Shown here piece by piece: positions 1 to 8,518 of a stretch of DNA of 64,000 nucleotides (position 1 is the stretch's first letter; every line of letters begins with the position of its first letter). The DNA comes from Pseudoroseomonas aestuarii. GTDB lineage: Bacteria; Pseudomonadota; Alphaproteobacteria; Acetobacterales; Acetobacteraceae. The stretch lies in NCBI RefSeq assembly GCF_042651065.1, contig NZ_JBHSCH010000006.1, positions 62,001 through 126,000 on the forward strand, read 5' to 3'. The notes beneath the pieces are model-generated. The model made no database searches. It worked only from the letters and a program-made list of their open reading frames with translations, and was not told the origin of the DNA. The position numbers were made by a program, and so were the translations under genes.

Positions 1-449
1 GTGATCAGGCCGAGGGATTGCAGCACGGTGTTGACCCAGCCCTCGTCGCGCAGCAGGCCGATCCAGGCGCCGAGGCGAGGCAGGAAGCCGGTCCAGAACG
101 GCAGCAGCACCGCCATCAGCAGCGGCAGCCGCCAGGCGGGGGTGGCGCGGGCCAGGCCCATCGCCATGGGGAAGCCCAGCAGCAGGCAGAGCGCCGCCGT
201 GCCCGCCGCCACCAGCGCCGCCTGCGCGAAGGCCGCATGGTAGAAGGAATCCTCCAGCACCAGGGCGAAGGGCTCGGTGTTCGGCCCCTCCGCGCCCCAG
301 GGCGGGGCGATGGGCGGCACGCTCTCGGCCGGCCAGGCGAAGGCCAGTACCAGCACCACCAGCAGCGGTGCCGCCACCAGCAGCGCCAGCCACAGCGACG
401 GGACGGCCAGCGGCAAGGGGCGCAGGATGGCGTGCAGCGCGGTGCGCAT
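1..449 (-). CDS. potH: Polyamine ABC transporter permease, PotH/PotB type (3' part outside window)
   Basis: Inner-membrane permease of an ATP-driven polyamine importer. The visible N-terminal ~149 residues begin MRTALHAILRPLPLAV. They contain a first membrane segment (about residues 13-32), a periplasmic stretch, and two further hydrophobic segments, with an LLPFWTGFLPR stretch typical of the MetI-like permease fold. The start ATG (complement 447-449) overlaps the stop of the ATPase gene as ATGA, so the two are translationally coupled. The order binding protein-ATPase-permease matches potFGHI; a second permease (potI) is expected just beyond position 1. Function by family is firm; the exact polyamine is inferred from the neighbouring binding protein. 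Confidence 0.83.
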   Translation of the reverse strand, partial: MRTALHAILRPLPLAVPSLWLALLVAAPLLVVLVLAFAWPAESVPPIAPPWGAEGPNTEPFALVLEDSFYHAAFAQAALVAAGTAALCLLLGFPMAMGLARATPAWRLPLLMAVLLPFWTGFLPRLGAWIGLLRDEGWVNTVLQSLGLI

Positions 450-1495
450 CAGCCGGCCAGCGGCACCACGGAGGCCGCCTCCCACCCCAGGCGCACGGCG
501 CTGCCACGCGGCGGCGGCGGGCCATCCTCCTCGGCATGGCCCACGCGCAGCAGTGCGCCACCCTCGGCGCGCACCAGCAGCAGGCTGTCATCGCCGCGGA
601 AGGCCACCTCCTCCACCACGCCGCCGGCGCTGTTCGGGCCCTGCGCGCCGGGGCGGAGCGCGATGCGCTCGGGCCGCAGGGCGCAGGCCGTGGTGCCCGG
701 CGGCAGCGCCCCCTCCGGGCGCAGCGTGGCGGCGAGGCCCGGGCAGTCGAAGCCTTCGCCGGCGGCACGGCCCTCCAGCACATTGGCCGTGCCGAGGAAC
801 TGGGCGACGAAGCGCGTCGCCGGCCGGTCATAGACCGCGCGCGGCGCGCCGAGCTGCACCACCCGGCCGTGCTCCAGCACCGCCACGCGGTCGGCCAGGG
901 CCAGCGCCTCCTGCTGGTCGTGGGTCACCATGATGAAGGCGGCCCCCGTCTCGCGTTGCAGGGCACGCAGCTCGAAGCCGGTGCGCTCGCGCAGGTTGGC
1001 GTCCAGCGCGCCGAGCGGTTCATCGAGCAGCAGCAGGCGCGGGCGCTTGACCAGGGCGCGGGCCAGCGCCACGCGCTGCCGCTGCCCGCCGGAGAGACGG
1101 TGCGGCAGCCGCCCGCCGAAGCCCTCCAGCCCGACCATGGCCAGCGCCTGCTCCACGCGGCCGGCGCGTTCGGCGCGCGGCACGCCATCCCGCTTCAGGC
1201 CATAGGCGACGTTGGCCGCCACGTTCAGATGCGGGAACAGGGCATAGGACTGGAACATCATGTTCAGCGGCCGGGCGTGCGGCGGCACGCCGGAGAGGTC
1301 GCGCCCCTCCAGCAGCACCGCCCCCGCATCCGCCGCCTCGAACCCCGCCACCACCCGCAGCAGGGTGGACTTGCCGGAGCCGGAGCCGCCGAGCAGGGTG
1401 AGGAACTCGCCCGCCGCCACATCGAGGTCGAGGCGGTCGAGCGCGAGGGTCTGGCCGAAGCGCTTGCTCAGGCCACGGAGGGACAGCAGCGGCAC
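449..1495 (-). CDS. potG: Polyamine ABC transporter ATP-binding protein
   Basis: Cytoplasmic ATPase that energises the importer. 348 residues: Walker A GGSGSGKST (about 36-44), Q-loop in MMFQSYALFPH, signature LSGGQRQRVALARAL, Walker B LLLLDEP, H-loop VTHDQQEA, then a C-terminal TOBE-type domain (about 240-345) as in PotA/PotG/FbpC. It starts 3 nt after the potF stop and overlaps the permease start by ATGA, so one operon potF-potG-potH. The Walker A has GGSGSGK rather than the more common GPSGSGK, which is tolerated in this family. Polyamine specificity comes from the adjacent PotF-like protein, not from the ATPase itself. Confidence 0.92.
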   Translation of the reverse strand: MPLLSLRGLSKRFGQTLALDRLDLDVAAGEFLTLLGGSGSGKSTLLRVVAGFEAADAGAVLLEGRDLSGVPPHARPLNMMFQSYALFPHLNVAANVAYGLKRDGVPRAERAGRVEQALAMVGLEGFGGRLPHRLSGGQRQRVALARALVKRPRLLLLDEPLGALDANLRERTGFELRALQRETGAAFIMVTHDQQEALALADRVAVLEHGRVVQLGAPRAVYDRPATRFVAQFLGTANVLEGRAAGEGFDCPGLAATLRPEGALPPGTTACALRPERIALRPGAQGPNSAGGVVEEVAFRGDDSLLLVRAEGGALLRVGHAEEDGPPPPRGSAVRLGWEAASVVPLAG

Positions 1496-1498
1496 AAT

Positions 1499-2611
1499 TC
1501 AGCGGCCGGCCTTGAAGCGGCTCCAGCTGCGGCTGCGCGCCCGCTCCGCCGCGGGCGTCAGCGGCGCGGTGGTGAAGGTGCGCTTCAGCATCTCGGGCGT
1601 GGGGTAGACATCCGGGTCGTCCCGCACCGCCGGGTTCACCATCGGGCGCGCCTCCGGCACGGCGTTGGGGTAGCGGACATGGTTGGTGATGCCCGCCATC
1701 ACCGCCGGCTGCAGCAGGAAGTCGATGAAGCGGTGCGCCGCCTCCGGGTGCGGCGCGTCGGCCGGGATGGCCAGCATGTCGAACCAGAGCTGCGCGCCCT
1801 CCTTCGGCGCCACATAGCCGATCTCGACGCCGCGCTTCGCCTCCCGCGCGCGGGCCTGCGCCTGGATGACATCGCCCGAATAGGTCAGCGCCACGCAGTA
1901 TTCGCCATTGGCCAGGGCATCGAGGATGTTGCCGCTGGCGGTGATGGCGCGGACATGCGGGCGGATGGCCGTCAGCGCGTCCTCGGCGGCGCGCAGGTCG
2001 CGCGGCTCGGTGCTGTTGGGGTCGCGGCCGAGCCATTGCAGGATGCTGGGCAGCACGTCGGTGGCGGAATCCATCACCGCGATGCCGCAGCGCGCCAGGC
2101 GGCGGGCGTTCTCCGGCTTCATCAGCAGGTCGAGGCTGTCGGTCGGCGCGTCGGGGAACAACTCGCGCACGCGGTCGGCGCGGATGCCGAGGCCCACCGT
2201 GCCGTAGAGGTAGATGGCGCCGAAGCGGTTGCCCGGGTCGCTGCTCTCCACCTGCCGCAGCAGCGTGGCATCCTGCTTGCCCCAGTTCGGGATCAGCGCG
2301 CGGTCGAGCGGCTTCAGCGCACCGGCCCGCGCCAGGCGGGAGAAGGTGGGCTCGCTGGTCGGCACGATGATGTCGTAGCCCGAGCGTCCGGCGGACAGCT
2401 TCCCTTCCAGCGTCTCCAGGCTGTCATACACATCGTAGCGGATGCGGATGCCGGTCTCCTGCTGGAACTGCGCCACGGCATAGGGGTCGATGTAGTCCGA
2501 CCAGTTGTACACGTTCAGCACCGTCTCCGGCTGCTGGGCGCGGGCGGGCATGGCAGCGGACAGGCCCAGCAGGGCGGCGAAGGCGGCGGTGGCGATCCGG
2601 CGTCGGAGCAT
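1499..2611 (-). CDS. potF: Putrescine/polyamine ABC transporter periplasmic binding protein
   Basis: Periplasmic receptor delivering a polyamine to the potGH(I) complex. 370 residues, the same length as E. coli PotF. Signal peptide MLRRRIATAAFAALLGLSA...ARA with cleavage near residue 25. Mature protein starts with the hallmark LNVYNWSDYIDPYAV; further PotF-like blocks are LEGKLSAGRSGYDIIVPTS, LMKPENARRL, LANGEYCVALTYSGDV, PKEGAQLWFDM and the C-terminal SRSWSRFKAGR. First gene of the operon; a GGGA ribosome-binding site lies about 8 nt before the ATG. The upstream AT-rich region with a TTGAC-N5-GTCAA inverted repeat (2717-2731) probably carries its promoter and operator. Confidence 0.93.
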   Translation of the reverse strand: MLRRRIATAAFAALLGLSAAMPARAQQPETVLNVYNWSDYIDPYAVAQFQQETGIRIRYDVYDSLETLEGKLSAGRSGYDIIVPTSEPTFSRLARAGALKPLDRALIPNWGKQDATLLRQVESSDPGNRFGAIYLYGTVGLGIRADRVRELFPDAPTDSLDLLMKPENARRLARCGIAVMDSATDVLPSILQWLGRDPNSTEPRDLRAAEDALTAIRPHVRAITASGNILDALANGEYCVALTYSGDVIQAQARAREAKRGVEIGYVAPKEGAQLWFDMLAIPADAPHPEAAHRFIDFLLQPAVMAGITNHVRYPNAVPEARPMVNPAVRDDPDVYPTPEMLKRTFTTAPLTPAAERARSRSWSRFKAGR

Positions 2612-2716
2612 CGTGCGGTCCCTGCAGCGGAATGGAGACGGAACGGCAGGTTAATTCCCCGCCGCCCAGGGGTCCACGGGCTGCGGCGTGGCGATGATGG
2701 ATTTGGGAATATTTTC

Positions 2717-2745
2717 TTGACAAAGCGTCAATATGTTCTTTAAAT
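2717..2745 (+). promoter_or_regulatory. Candidate sigma-70 promoter with overlapping inverted repeat
   Basis: TTGACA (2717-2722), a 17-nt spacer and TTAAAT (2740-2745) form a plausible sigma-70-type promoter pointing toward the tail-like cassette. The same place contains the inverted repeat TTGAC-aaagc-GTCAA (2717-2731), which could bind a dimeric regulator and affect either direction, including potF on the other strand. The -35 is perfect and the -10 matches 4 of 6. No transcription evidence. Confidence 0.5.
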
Positions 2746-2835
2746 CCTAGCCATCAACGGGTGAGCTGCGTCCAGCGCAGGCCCGTTTCCCCGGCATTCC
2801 TGATCGCCCTTCCCGGCCCCTCCACGCGCCGGCCC

Positions 2836-2863
2836 TTCGCCATGCGCCATTCGCCATGCGCCA
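2836..2863. repeat. 14-bp perfect tandem duplication
   Basis: TTCGCCATGCGCCA occurs twice in immediate succession (2836-2849 and 2850-2863) in the non-coding leader of the tail-like cassette. Probably replication slippage; no function visible. Confidence 0.8.
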
Positions 2864-2920
2864 GGGGCCGGCACGCGGATCGGGCCCGCACGCCCTTCGC
2901 GACCCATCCAGGAGACGCGC

Positions 2921-3574
2921 ATGCCGTTCGATCCCCGCGGCCTGTCCTCGCTCGCCAGCACGGACAGCTTCACCCTCTGGCTCTACGTCACCACGGACAC
3001 CCGCGCCGCGGTGCTGGCGCCGGGCTACTTCACCAGCGTCGCCGCCCGGCTGCAGCCGGGGCATGTGGTGGTGCTGCAATCGGCGGATTCGCTCACCTTC
3101 CTGCCGGTGCGCAGCAGCGCGGGGGTGGGGAACGGGCTGGTGCTGGACGCCTCGGCCCCGCCGCTGCGGCTGAACGGCAGCACCGCGCTGGGCTTCGAGT
3201 TCTCGCTCGGCCCGGTGCCGGCCGAGACGCGCAGCGTCGCGCTCGATCCGGTGCCGACCGGCCTCTACATCGGCCGCAGCTTCACCATCGGCGCGCGCGT
3301 CACCGGGCCGGTCGCCAGCCTGAGCTTCAGCATGCTCAACGCCGCGGGCGCGGTCATCGCCGGCCCGGTCGTGGTGGCGGTGGCGTCGGGCGGCGCCTCG
3401 GCCAGCTTCACCGCGCCCGACCCCGGCTCGGGCTACCGCATCCGGGTGCAGGACACGGCGGAGCCGCTGGCGGCGCAGACCTCGGCGTCCTTCGTCGTCA
3501 CCGAGCCCTTCGCGCTGCTGACCGAATCCGGCGCCAGCCTCGCCGCCGCCGAGGGCGGCGAATTGCTGCTCTGA
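2921..3574 (+). CDS. Hypothetical protein, first gene of tail-like cassette
   Basis: 217 residues, function not recognised. The start ATG follows an AGGAGA site (2910-2915). No signal peptide or membrane segment. The N-terminal half (about 1-95) ends in PLRLNGSTALGFEFSL. The C-terminal part (about 105-195) is rich in small and beta-branched residues (IGRSFTIGARVTG, FTAPDPGSGYRIRV, SASFVV) and looks like an Ig-like or beta-sandwich domain, as seen in phage and bacterial surface proteins. Same strand and probably same operon as the tail-spike gene 42 nt downstream, so a structural or adhesive role is inferred from context only. Confidence 0.75.
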   Translation: MPFDPRGLSSLASTDSFTLWLYVTTDTRAAVLAPGYFTSVAARLQPGHVVVLQSADSLTFLPVRSSAGVGNGLVLDASAPPLRLNGSTALGFEFSLGPVPAETRSVALDPVPTGLYIGRSFTIGARVTGPVASLSFSMLNAAGAVIAGPVVVAVASGGASASFTAPDPGSGYRIRVQDTAEPLAAQTSASFVVTEPFALLTESGASLAAAEGGELLL

Positions 3575-3616
3575 CCACGCCCGCCCGCCCTCCCCTGCCC
3601 GAAGGATCACTGCTCC

Positions 3617-6070
3617 ATGTCCGACAAGAAGATCACGGAACTGCCGGCGGCCGCCGCTCTCACCGACGATGATGTGGCGCCGCTCGTGCAGGGCAGCCAG
3701 GCCGCCGCGGAGACGCGGCGCGCCACCATCCGGCAGCTGCGCGGCGGCATCATGGCCGACCGCGAGCTGCATGTGCGCGACTACGGGGCAGTGGGCGATG
3801 GCGTGACCGACGACACCGCCGCCATCCAGGCGGCGATCGACGCGGCCGCGTCGCGCGGCGGCGGCACGGTGCTGATCGGCCCGCGCCGCTACCTGATCGG
3901 CGCGGCCGACCTGATCCTGAAGGATGGCGTCTTCCTGCGCGGCCGCCCCGGCTCCGGCGGCTGGCGGATCGGCGGCAGCTACAGCGGCGTGCCGTACGCG
4001 CTGATCGTCGATCCCGCCTACACCATCCGGGTGCGGCGCAATGGCGGGCTGGACGGCATCGCCCTGTTCCGCCGCGGCCTCGGCGTACCGGCCACGCTGC
4101 GCGAGGGGCTGGACGAGGTGGCCGCCTTCGCCGGCACCGCCGTCACCATCGGCGACGGCAGCGGCGGCAGCGGCATCGCCAACGGCGCCGACAGCCAGCT
4201 CTCCCGCCTGCTGATCCTCGGCTTCAACTGGGGCATCCACAGCAACGGCAATGCGCGCGTGCGCATCGAGAACATCCTGGGCGACTGCACCAACGGCCTC
4301 TACTTCGCCCGCTCCTTCGACGTCTCGCGCATCAGCGAGGTGAACTGGCATCCGCTGGTCACCACCTCGCGGAGCTGGTCGAACACCCGAATCCTGATCA
4401 CCAACGTCGCCAGCAACGGCGCCGGGCTGTTCCGCGTCACCATGGCCACGCCGCACAGCCTGGTGAATGGCGACATCATCAACATCGCCGAGGTGCGCAC
4501 CTCCGGCGCGCCGGGCTGCTACGGCCGCTGGACGGTGGCGGTGGTGGACGCCACCACGGTCGACCTGGTGGGCAGCACCTACGCGGCCGGCTGGACGGCG
4601 GGCGGCGCCGTCTACATCAGCCCGAACCGGCGGCCCGGCACCGGCTTCGTCGTCAACGATGTCGACATGGCCACCTTCGACAACTGCTTCGAGTTCGGCC
4701 ACGAGATCGGCTTCGACATCCAGGACGCCACGCATTCCTGCAGCTTCTTCAACAGCGGCACGGATGGCTGGGTGGACGCTGCGGACCCCGCCACCATCGG
4801 CGTGCGCATCGGCGGCACGGCGCTGCGCTGCAAGTGGGTGGGCGGCTTCCTCTCCTCCAAGGGCTGCTCGGTGCAGGTGAACACCACCGGCAACGAGCAG
4901 CACGAGATGATCGGCGTCAACATCACCGGCGGCGCCCGCCGCATCGCCGAGGTGCTGGCCGGCCAGTTGTCGCTCATTGGCTGCGACTTCACCGGCGCGC
5001 CCGGCACCGGCAACGTCACCATCAGCGCCATCCATCTCGGCGCCAGCGCAGGCAACCTCATCGTCTCGGGCTGCGACACCAGCGCCGTCACCTTCACCGC
5101 CGACAGCGCGGCGGCGATGCAGCGGCTGCAGCTCCTGGGCAACCGCCTGGGCAGCGGCACCCCCACCACCCAGCGCATCGCCGCCGGGCGGCTGGAGCTG
5201 GCCTCCGTCTCCTCGGGCGCCGCGATCGAGACGCGGCTGTCGATGGACACGGATGGCGCGGTGAACCTGCACCGCCGCAGCGGCAGCCTGGGCAGCCAGC
5301 TCCGGCTCCACAACAGCGGCAACGCGCCTTACGCCAGCTTCTCGATCTCCGGCACCGACTGCGTCTTCGCCGGCGAGACGGGCAACCCGAATGCCGGCTT
5401 CACCTTCGGCGGCAGCGGCATGACGGCGGCGCAGACGGTGCGGCTGCGCCGCCTCTCCGCAACGCCGGCGGCCAATGACCGCATCGGCGTGCTGGAGAGC
5501 AGCGGCAACAACAGCGCCGGCACAGAGCAGGTCTTCGCCCGCCTCGTGACGGTGGCGGAGGCGGTGACCAGCGGCGCCGAGGCCGGCGCGGTGGTGGTGG
5601 AGACCCGCCAGGGCGGCAGCGTGGCGGAACGCTTCCGCATCGCCGCCAACGGCACGGTGACGCTGACCGGCCCGCTGGTGCTGCCCGCCAGCCCGGCGGC
5701 CAGCCTGCATGCGGCGACGAAGCAGTATGTGGACGCGCAGTTCACCGACCGGCGGCTGACCTCCGTGCTGCTCTCGGCGGCCACCACCGTCACGCATGCC
5801 GCGCACAATGCGCGGATGCTCGTGGCCAACGCCGGCACCACCCTCTCGCTGAGCTGGGCCAACACGGGCGATGGCTTCTCCTGCACGGTGGTGAACCGCA
5901 CGGGGGCGGATCTGGGGCTGACGCTGTCGGGCTTCACCAGCAACGCCTCGCCCACCAACAGCGATGGCTTCACCAGGATCCGCGCCGGCGGCGTGGCGAC
6001 GCTGCTGGCCTACTCGCCGGATGGCGGCACGACGAAGATCTGCCAGCTGGTGGGGGCGGGGGCGCCCTGA
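3617..6070 (+). CDS. Tail-spike-like protein with pectate-lyase (parallel beta-helix) domain
   Basis: 817 residues. The N-terminal KKITELPAAAALTDDDVAPLVQG (1-25) resembles particle-attachment ends of phage tail fibres. Residues ~51-95 carry VRDYGAVGDGVTDDTAAIQ, the hallmark of the Pectate_lyase_3 beta-helix family used by capsule-degrading tail spikes. An inserted module around 258-335 (FRVTMATPHSLVNGDII...WTVAVVDATTVDLVGS) resembles a small beta domain common in phage structural proteins. The C-terminus (SLHAATKQYVDAQF near 695-710) is typical of tail-fibre shafts. No signal peptide. It overlaps the next gene by ATGA. Likely binds or cleaves a surface polysaccharide; whether it is enzymatic is not shown by sequence. 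Confidence 0.8.
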   Translation: MSDKKITELPAAAALTDDDVAPLVQGSQAAAETRRATIRQLRGGIMADRELHVRDYGAVGDGVTDDTAAIQAAIDAAASRGGGTVLIGPRRYLIGAADLILKDGVFLRGRPGSGGWRIGGSYSGVPYALIVDPAYTIRVRRNGGLDGIALFRRGLGVPATLREGLDEVAAFAGTAVTIGDGSGGSGIANGADSQLSRLLILGFNWGIHSNGNARVRIENILGDCTNGLYFARSFDVSRISEVNWHPLVTTSRSWSNTRILITNVASNGAGLFRVTMATPHSLVNGDIINIAEVRTSGAPGCYGRWTVAVVDATTVDLVGSTYAAGWTAGGAVYISPNRRPGTGFVVNDVDMATFDNCFEFGHEIGFDIQDATHSCSFFNSGTDGWVDAADPATIGVRIGGTALRCKWVGGFLSSKGCSVQVNTTGNEQHEMIGVNITGGARRIAEVLAGQLSLIGCDFTGAPGTGNVTISAIHLGASAGNLIVSGCDTSAVTFTADSAAAMQRLQLLGNRLGSGTPTTQRIAAGRLELASVSSGAAIETRLSMDTDGAVNLHRRSGSLGSQLRLHNSGNAPYASFSISGTDCVFAGETGNPNAGFTFGGSGMTAAQTVRLRRLSATPAANDRIGVLESSGNNSAGTEQVFARLVTVAEAVTSGAEAGAVVVETRQGGSVAERFRIAANGTVTLTGPLVLPASPAASLHAATKQYVDAQFTDRRLTSVLLSAATTVTHAAHNARMLVANAGTTLSLSWANTGDGFSCTVVNRTGADLGLTLSGFTSNASPTNSDGFTRIRAGGVATLLAYSPDGGTTKICQLVGAGAP

Positions 6071-7293
6071 TGATCACCACGGCCAGTCTTCTCGGGCTGC
6101 CCGGCGCGGGCATCCCGCTGCGCGCGCTGGGCCCGGATCACGCGGGGCGCGTCGCCCTCAGCCGCGCCGGTGCGGCGCTGGTGCAGGATGCGGCCGGGCT
6201 CTGGCAGGCCGCGGCGGCGGACACGCCACGTTTCCACGGGCCGGCCCGCCGGCTGCTGGTGGAGGCGGGCAGGACCAACAGCCTGCGCAACCCGCGATGC
6301 GAGGGCGCGGCCGCCGGCACCCTGCCATCCACCTGGAGCCTGCAGGGCAGCCCGGCCAACCTCGTCCTCCTGGGGCCGGCGGTGCTGAACGGCATCCCCG
6401 GATTCCAGCTGCAGGTGAGCGGCACCGGCAACGGCCTCAACACGGCGCTGACCTTCGATGCGGACACCTCGGTCCCCACCACGGCCACCGAGATCTGGGC
6501 GGCGAGCTTCTTCGTGGCACTGACCGGCGGCAGCCTCGCCGGCCTGTCCAACATCCAGCTTTCGATCCGCACCGCCGGCGGCACGGCCAGCCCGAGCAGC
6601 CTGGCGGTCTCGCCGGGCGCCACGCTCGCCCGCCCCAGCCTGACCACGGTGATGGGCTCCGGCACCACAGGCCTGGTGCCGCGCTTCTACTTCACCCAGA
6701 ACGCGGGCGCAGCGATCAACGCCACCTTCTTCCTCGGCGCCCCGCAGCTCGAGCGGGGCGAGGTGGCCACCTCCCCGGTGCTGCCGCCGGCCGGCGCTCC
6801 CGCCGCGTCGTCGCGCAGCGCCGATGCGCCCATCTGGTCGCCGCCCGGCGGCCTCGGCGGCGCGGGGACGGTGGTGGTGGCGGGCATGCTGCCCAATGCC
6901 GCTGCCTTCGGCGCCAGCCAGGGCCTGCTGCAGATCGACGACGGCACGGATGCCAACCGGCTGCTGATCCGCAACACCTCCGGCGGGTCGGAGATCTTCG
7001 GCGTGGTGGACAGCGGCGGCGCCACCCTGGCCGCGCTCCCGGGCGGCAACATGGTTCCGGGCACGCCGTTCCGTGCCGCCCTGGCCTGGGCGCAGGGCGA
7101 GGTGGCCTTCTGCCTGAATGGCGGCACGGTGCAGAGCGCCGCCGTGACCCCGCCTGCCGGGCTCGTCCGGATGCTGGTCGGCCACGCCTCCACCGCGCTG
7201 AACCGTGCGGCGAATGGCGAGGTCGCCCTCATCGACCACCGCCCGCTGCGCCTGCCCGACGCCATGCTGCAGGCGGTCTCGGCGGCCGGCTGA
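6070..7293 (+). CDS. Phage-tail-like protein with LamG/concanavalin-like region
   Basis: 407 residues, translationally coupled (ATGA) to the tail-spike gene. About residues 50-80 contain FHGPARRLLVEAGRTNSLRNP, a block common in phage tail or carbohydrate-binding proteins that precedes jelly-roll (LamG-like) domains. The remainder consists of beta-rich Ser/Thr/Gly-rich sequence, with APIWSPPGGLGGAGTVVVAG and EVAFCLNGGTVQS resembling a second jelly-roll. No signal peptide. It probably forms part of the same tail or appendage as the preceding spike and may bind glycans; the precise family is uncertain. Confidence 0.72.
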   Translation: MITTASLLGLPGAGIPLRALGPDHAGRVALSRAGAALVQDAAGLWQAAAADTPRFHGPARRLLVEAGRTNSLRNPRCEGAAAGTLPSTWSLQGSPANLVLLGPAVLNGIPGFQLQVSGTGNGLNTALTFDADTSVPTTATEIWAASFFVALTGGSLAGLSNIQLSIRTAGGTASPSSLAVSPGATLARPSLTTVMGSGTTGLVPRFYFTQNAGAAINATFFLGAPQLERGEVATSPVLPPAGAPAASSRSADAPIWSPPGGLGGAGTVVVAGMLPNAAAFGASQGLLQIDDGTDANRLLIRNTSGGSEIFGVVDSGGATLAALPGGNMVPGTPFRAALAWAQGEVAFCLNGGTVQSAAVTPPAGLVRMLVGHASTALNRAANGEVALIDHRPLRLPDAMLQAVSAAG

Positions 7294-7347
7294 GGCCGCA
7301 CCGCCCCTGCGCGCAACATCTCCTTGGACAGAAAGGAACGCACCTCC

Positions 7348-7719
7348 ATGCCGACCCTGACCGACTACGCCCGCAACATGCTGGCCCGCGCCCTGTGCGG
7401 CCGCGCGCCCGCGCTGCCCGCCATCGTCTATGCCGGTCTCGGCACCGGGGCGGGCGCCGGCGGCCTGACCGGCGAGCCGGCCGGCAATGGCTATGCCCGC
7501 CAGCGGGTCATCTTCACCGGCACCGGCGCGCAGCGGAACACCGAGGCGCTGCGCTTCGTCTTCACGGGCGCCGCCGGCGGCCTGACGCATCTCGGCCTCT
7601 ATGACGCGGCGAGCGGTGGCAATGCCCTCGCCTACGGGCCCTTGGCGCAAACCGCCAGCGTGACGGGCCCGGGCACGGTAACCATCGCTGCCGAGGCGCT
7701 GACGCTGAACGGCGTCTGA
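7348..7719 (+). CDS. Small tail accessory protein, putative
   Basis: 123 residues from MPTLTDYARNMLARAL. This ATG is preferred over one 24 nt upstream because AAAGGA sits 9-10 nt before it. The YAGLGTGAGAGGLTGEPAGNGYARQRVIFTG stretch and the later LTHLGLYDAASGGNALAYGPL resemble a small family found next to phage tail fibres. No membrane segment or signal. Lies 54 nt after the LamG-like gene in the same cassette. Function not established; structural or chaperone role inferred from position. Confidence 0.7.
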   Translation: MPTLTDYARNMLARALCGRAPALPAIVYAGLGTGAGAGGLTGEPAGNGYARQRVIFTGTGAQRNTEALRFVFTGAAGGLTHLGLYDAASGGNALAYGPLAQTASVTGPGTVTIAAEALTLNGV

Positions 7720-7762
7720 TCCCGGCCCCCAGCCTGATCCCACCCCCCAGGGAGTATCGACC

Positions 7763-7954
7763 ATGAGCGAATGGATTCGCCAGCAGATCGGCCAGCCCAG
7801 CACCTGGCGCGGCCTGTTCCTGCTGCTGGCCGCCGGCTTCGGCATCAGCCTCTCGGCCGAGCTGCAATCGGCGCTGCCGAACCTCGCCATCGCCGCGCTT
7901 GGCGTGTGGGAGGCGGCGCGGAAGGGGCGCGGCTTCGGCGAGCCCGGCGCCTGA
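7763..7954 (+). CDS. Small holin-like membrane protein
   Basis: 63 residues. After a charged N-terminus (MSEWIRQQIGQPSTWRG) come two hydrophobic stretches (about 17-31 and 38-50) separated by a short polar turn, then a basic tail (ARKGRGFGEPGA). This size and layout fit phage holin-like proteins, which permeabilise the inner membrane so lysis enzymes can exit. The preceding GGGAG site lies about 8 nt from the ATG. It is the last gene of the tail-like cassette. No endolysin gene is visible nearby, so a lysis role is an inference from size, topology and context. Confidence 0.65.
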   Translation: MSEWIRQQIGQPSTWRGLFLLLAAGFGISLSAELQSALPNLAIAALGVWEAARKGRGFGEPGA

Positions 7955-8007
7955 GAAGGCCTACCCCGCCACCTCCGGCAGGGGGCGGAAGGCCTTTCTC
8001 CCGCCAG

Positions 8008-8037
8008 GCGCCGGGGGCGGTTTTCCGCCCCCGGCGC
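8008..8037 (+). terminator. Strong GC hairpin closing the tail-like cassette
   Basis: Perfect 13-bp stem GCGCCGGGGGCGG / CCGCCCCCGGCGC with a TTTT loop, followed on the plus strand by AAAAAA rather than a U-tract. It sits between the holin-like gene and tRNA-Thr, so transcription stop or RNA stabilisation is likely, but it is not a canonical intrinsic terminator on the plus strand. Confidence 0.5.
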
Positions 8038-8099
8038 AAAAAAGGGGTTGCGCCGCCCCGCCCCCGCCCTTAGAGAGCGCCTCGCTTCCACGGCGGTAT

Positions 8100-8174
<75 letters not shown>

Positions 8175-8241
8175 CCTTCCCTTCCTGGAATGGCCGGCCC
8201 CTGGGGGTTCGTTCCGTGACCCTCCCCGCCCTGCCCGCCCG

Positions 8242-8421
8242 ATGAGCAAGACACCCCCGCCCGCCGACCGCAGCAGCGAACGCGAAGCCCGCCTGGCTGC
8301 CGCCCTGCGCGAGAACCTGCGCCGCCGCAAGGCGCAGAGCCGCGCCCGCGCCACCACCGAGGCGCCCGGGGCCGCCCCCACCCCTTCCCCGCCGCCTGCC
8401 GAGCCGCCCCGCCAGGACTGA
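8242..8421 (+). CDS. Small basic hypothetical protein
   Basis: 59 residues beginning MSKTPPPADRSSEREARLAAALRE. The first half is a highly charged amphipathic helix (EREARLAAALRENLRRRKAQSRAR); the second half is Pro/Ala-rich (EAPGAAPTPSPPPAEPP). No signal peptide or membrane segment. It lies between tRNA-Thr and dcd, in the same direction as both. No clear ribosome-binding site precedes the ATG. Coding character rests on the helix-like composition and the position; function unknown. Confidence 0.55.
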   Translation: MSKTPPPADRSSEREARLAAALRENLRRRKAQSRARATTEAPGAAPTPSPPPAEPPRQD

Positions 8422-8518
8422 GCCCGCAGGCCCCGCCATCCAGCCCCCGAGTTGCCGGCGGCTGCCCGCTGCGCTATCGGGGCCGGCCCTGCCGCGCGCC
8501 GAAGGACGTTCCTGCCCC

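Larger units (their letters stand above)
2612..2920. other. Intergenic region (309 nt) between potF and the tail-like cassette
   Basis: No open reading frame with coding character is supported here. The region separates two divergent units and holds an AT-rich patch around 2700-2750, unusual in this GC-rich window, with promoter-like hexamers and an inverted repeat, and a 14-bp tandem duplication at 2836-2863. The rest (2750-2830, 2864-2905) shows nothing recognisable. Confidence 0.7.

Noticed and set aside
368..2743. Very long open frame on the plus strand opposite the potFG genes
   Set aside because: His/Arg/Ala-rich antisense shadow of real genes caused by high GC; no ribosome site, no recognisable motif.
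2747..5806. 1019-codon open frame opposite the spike gene
   Set aside because: Low-complexity shadow; the plus-strand frame has clear domain motifs.
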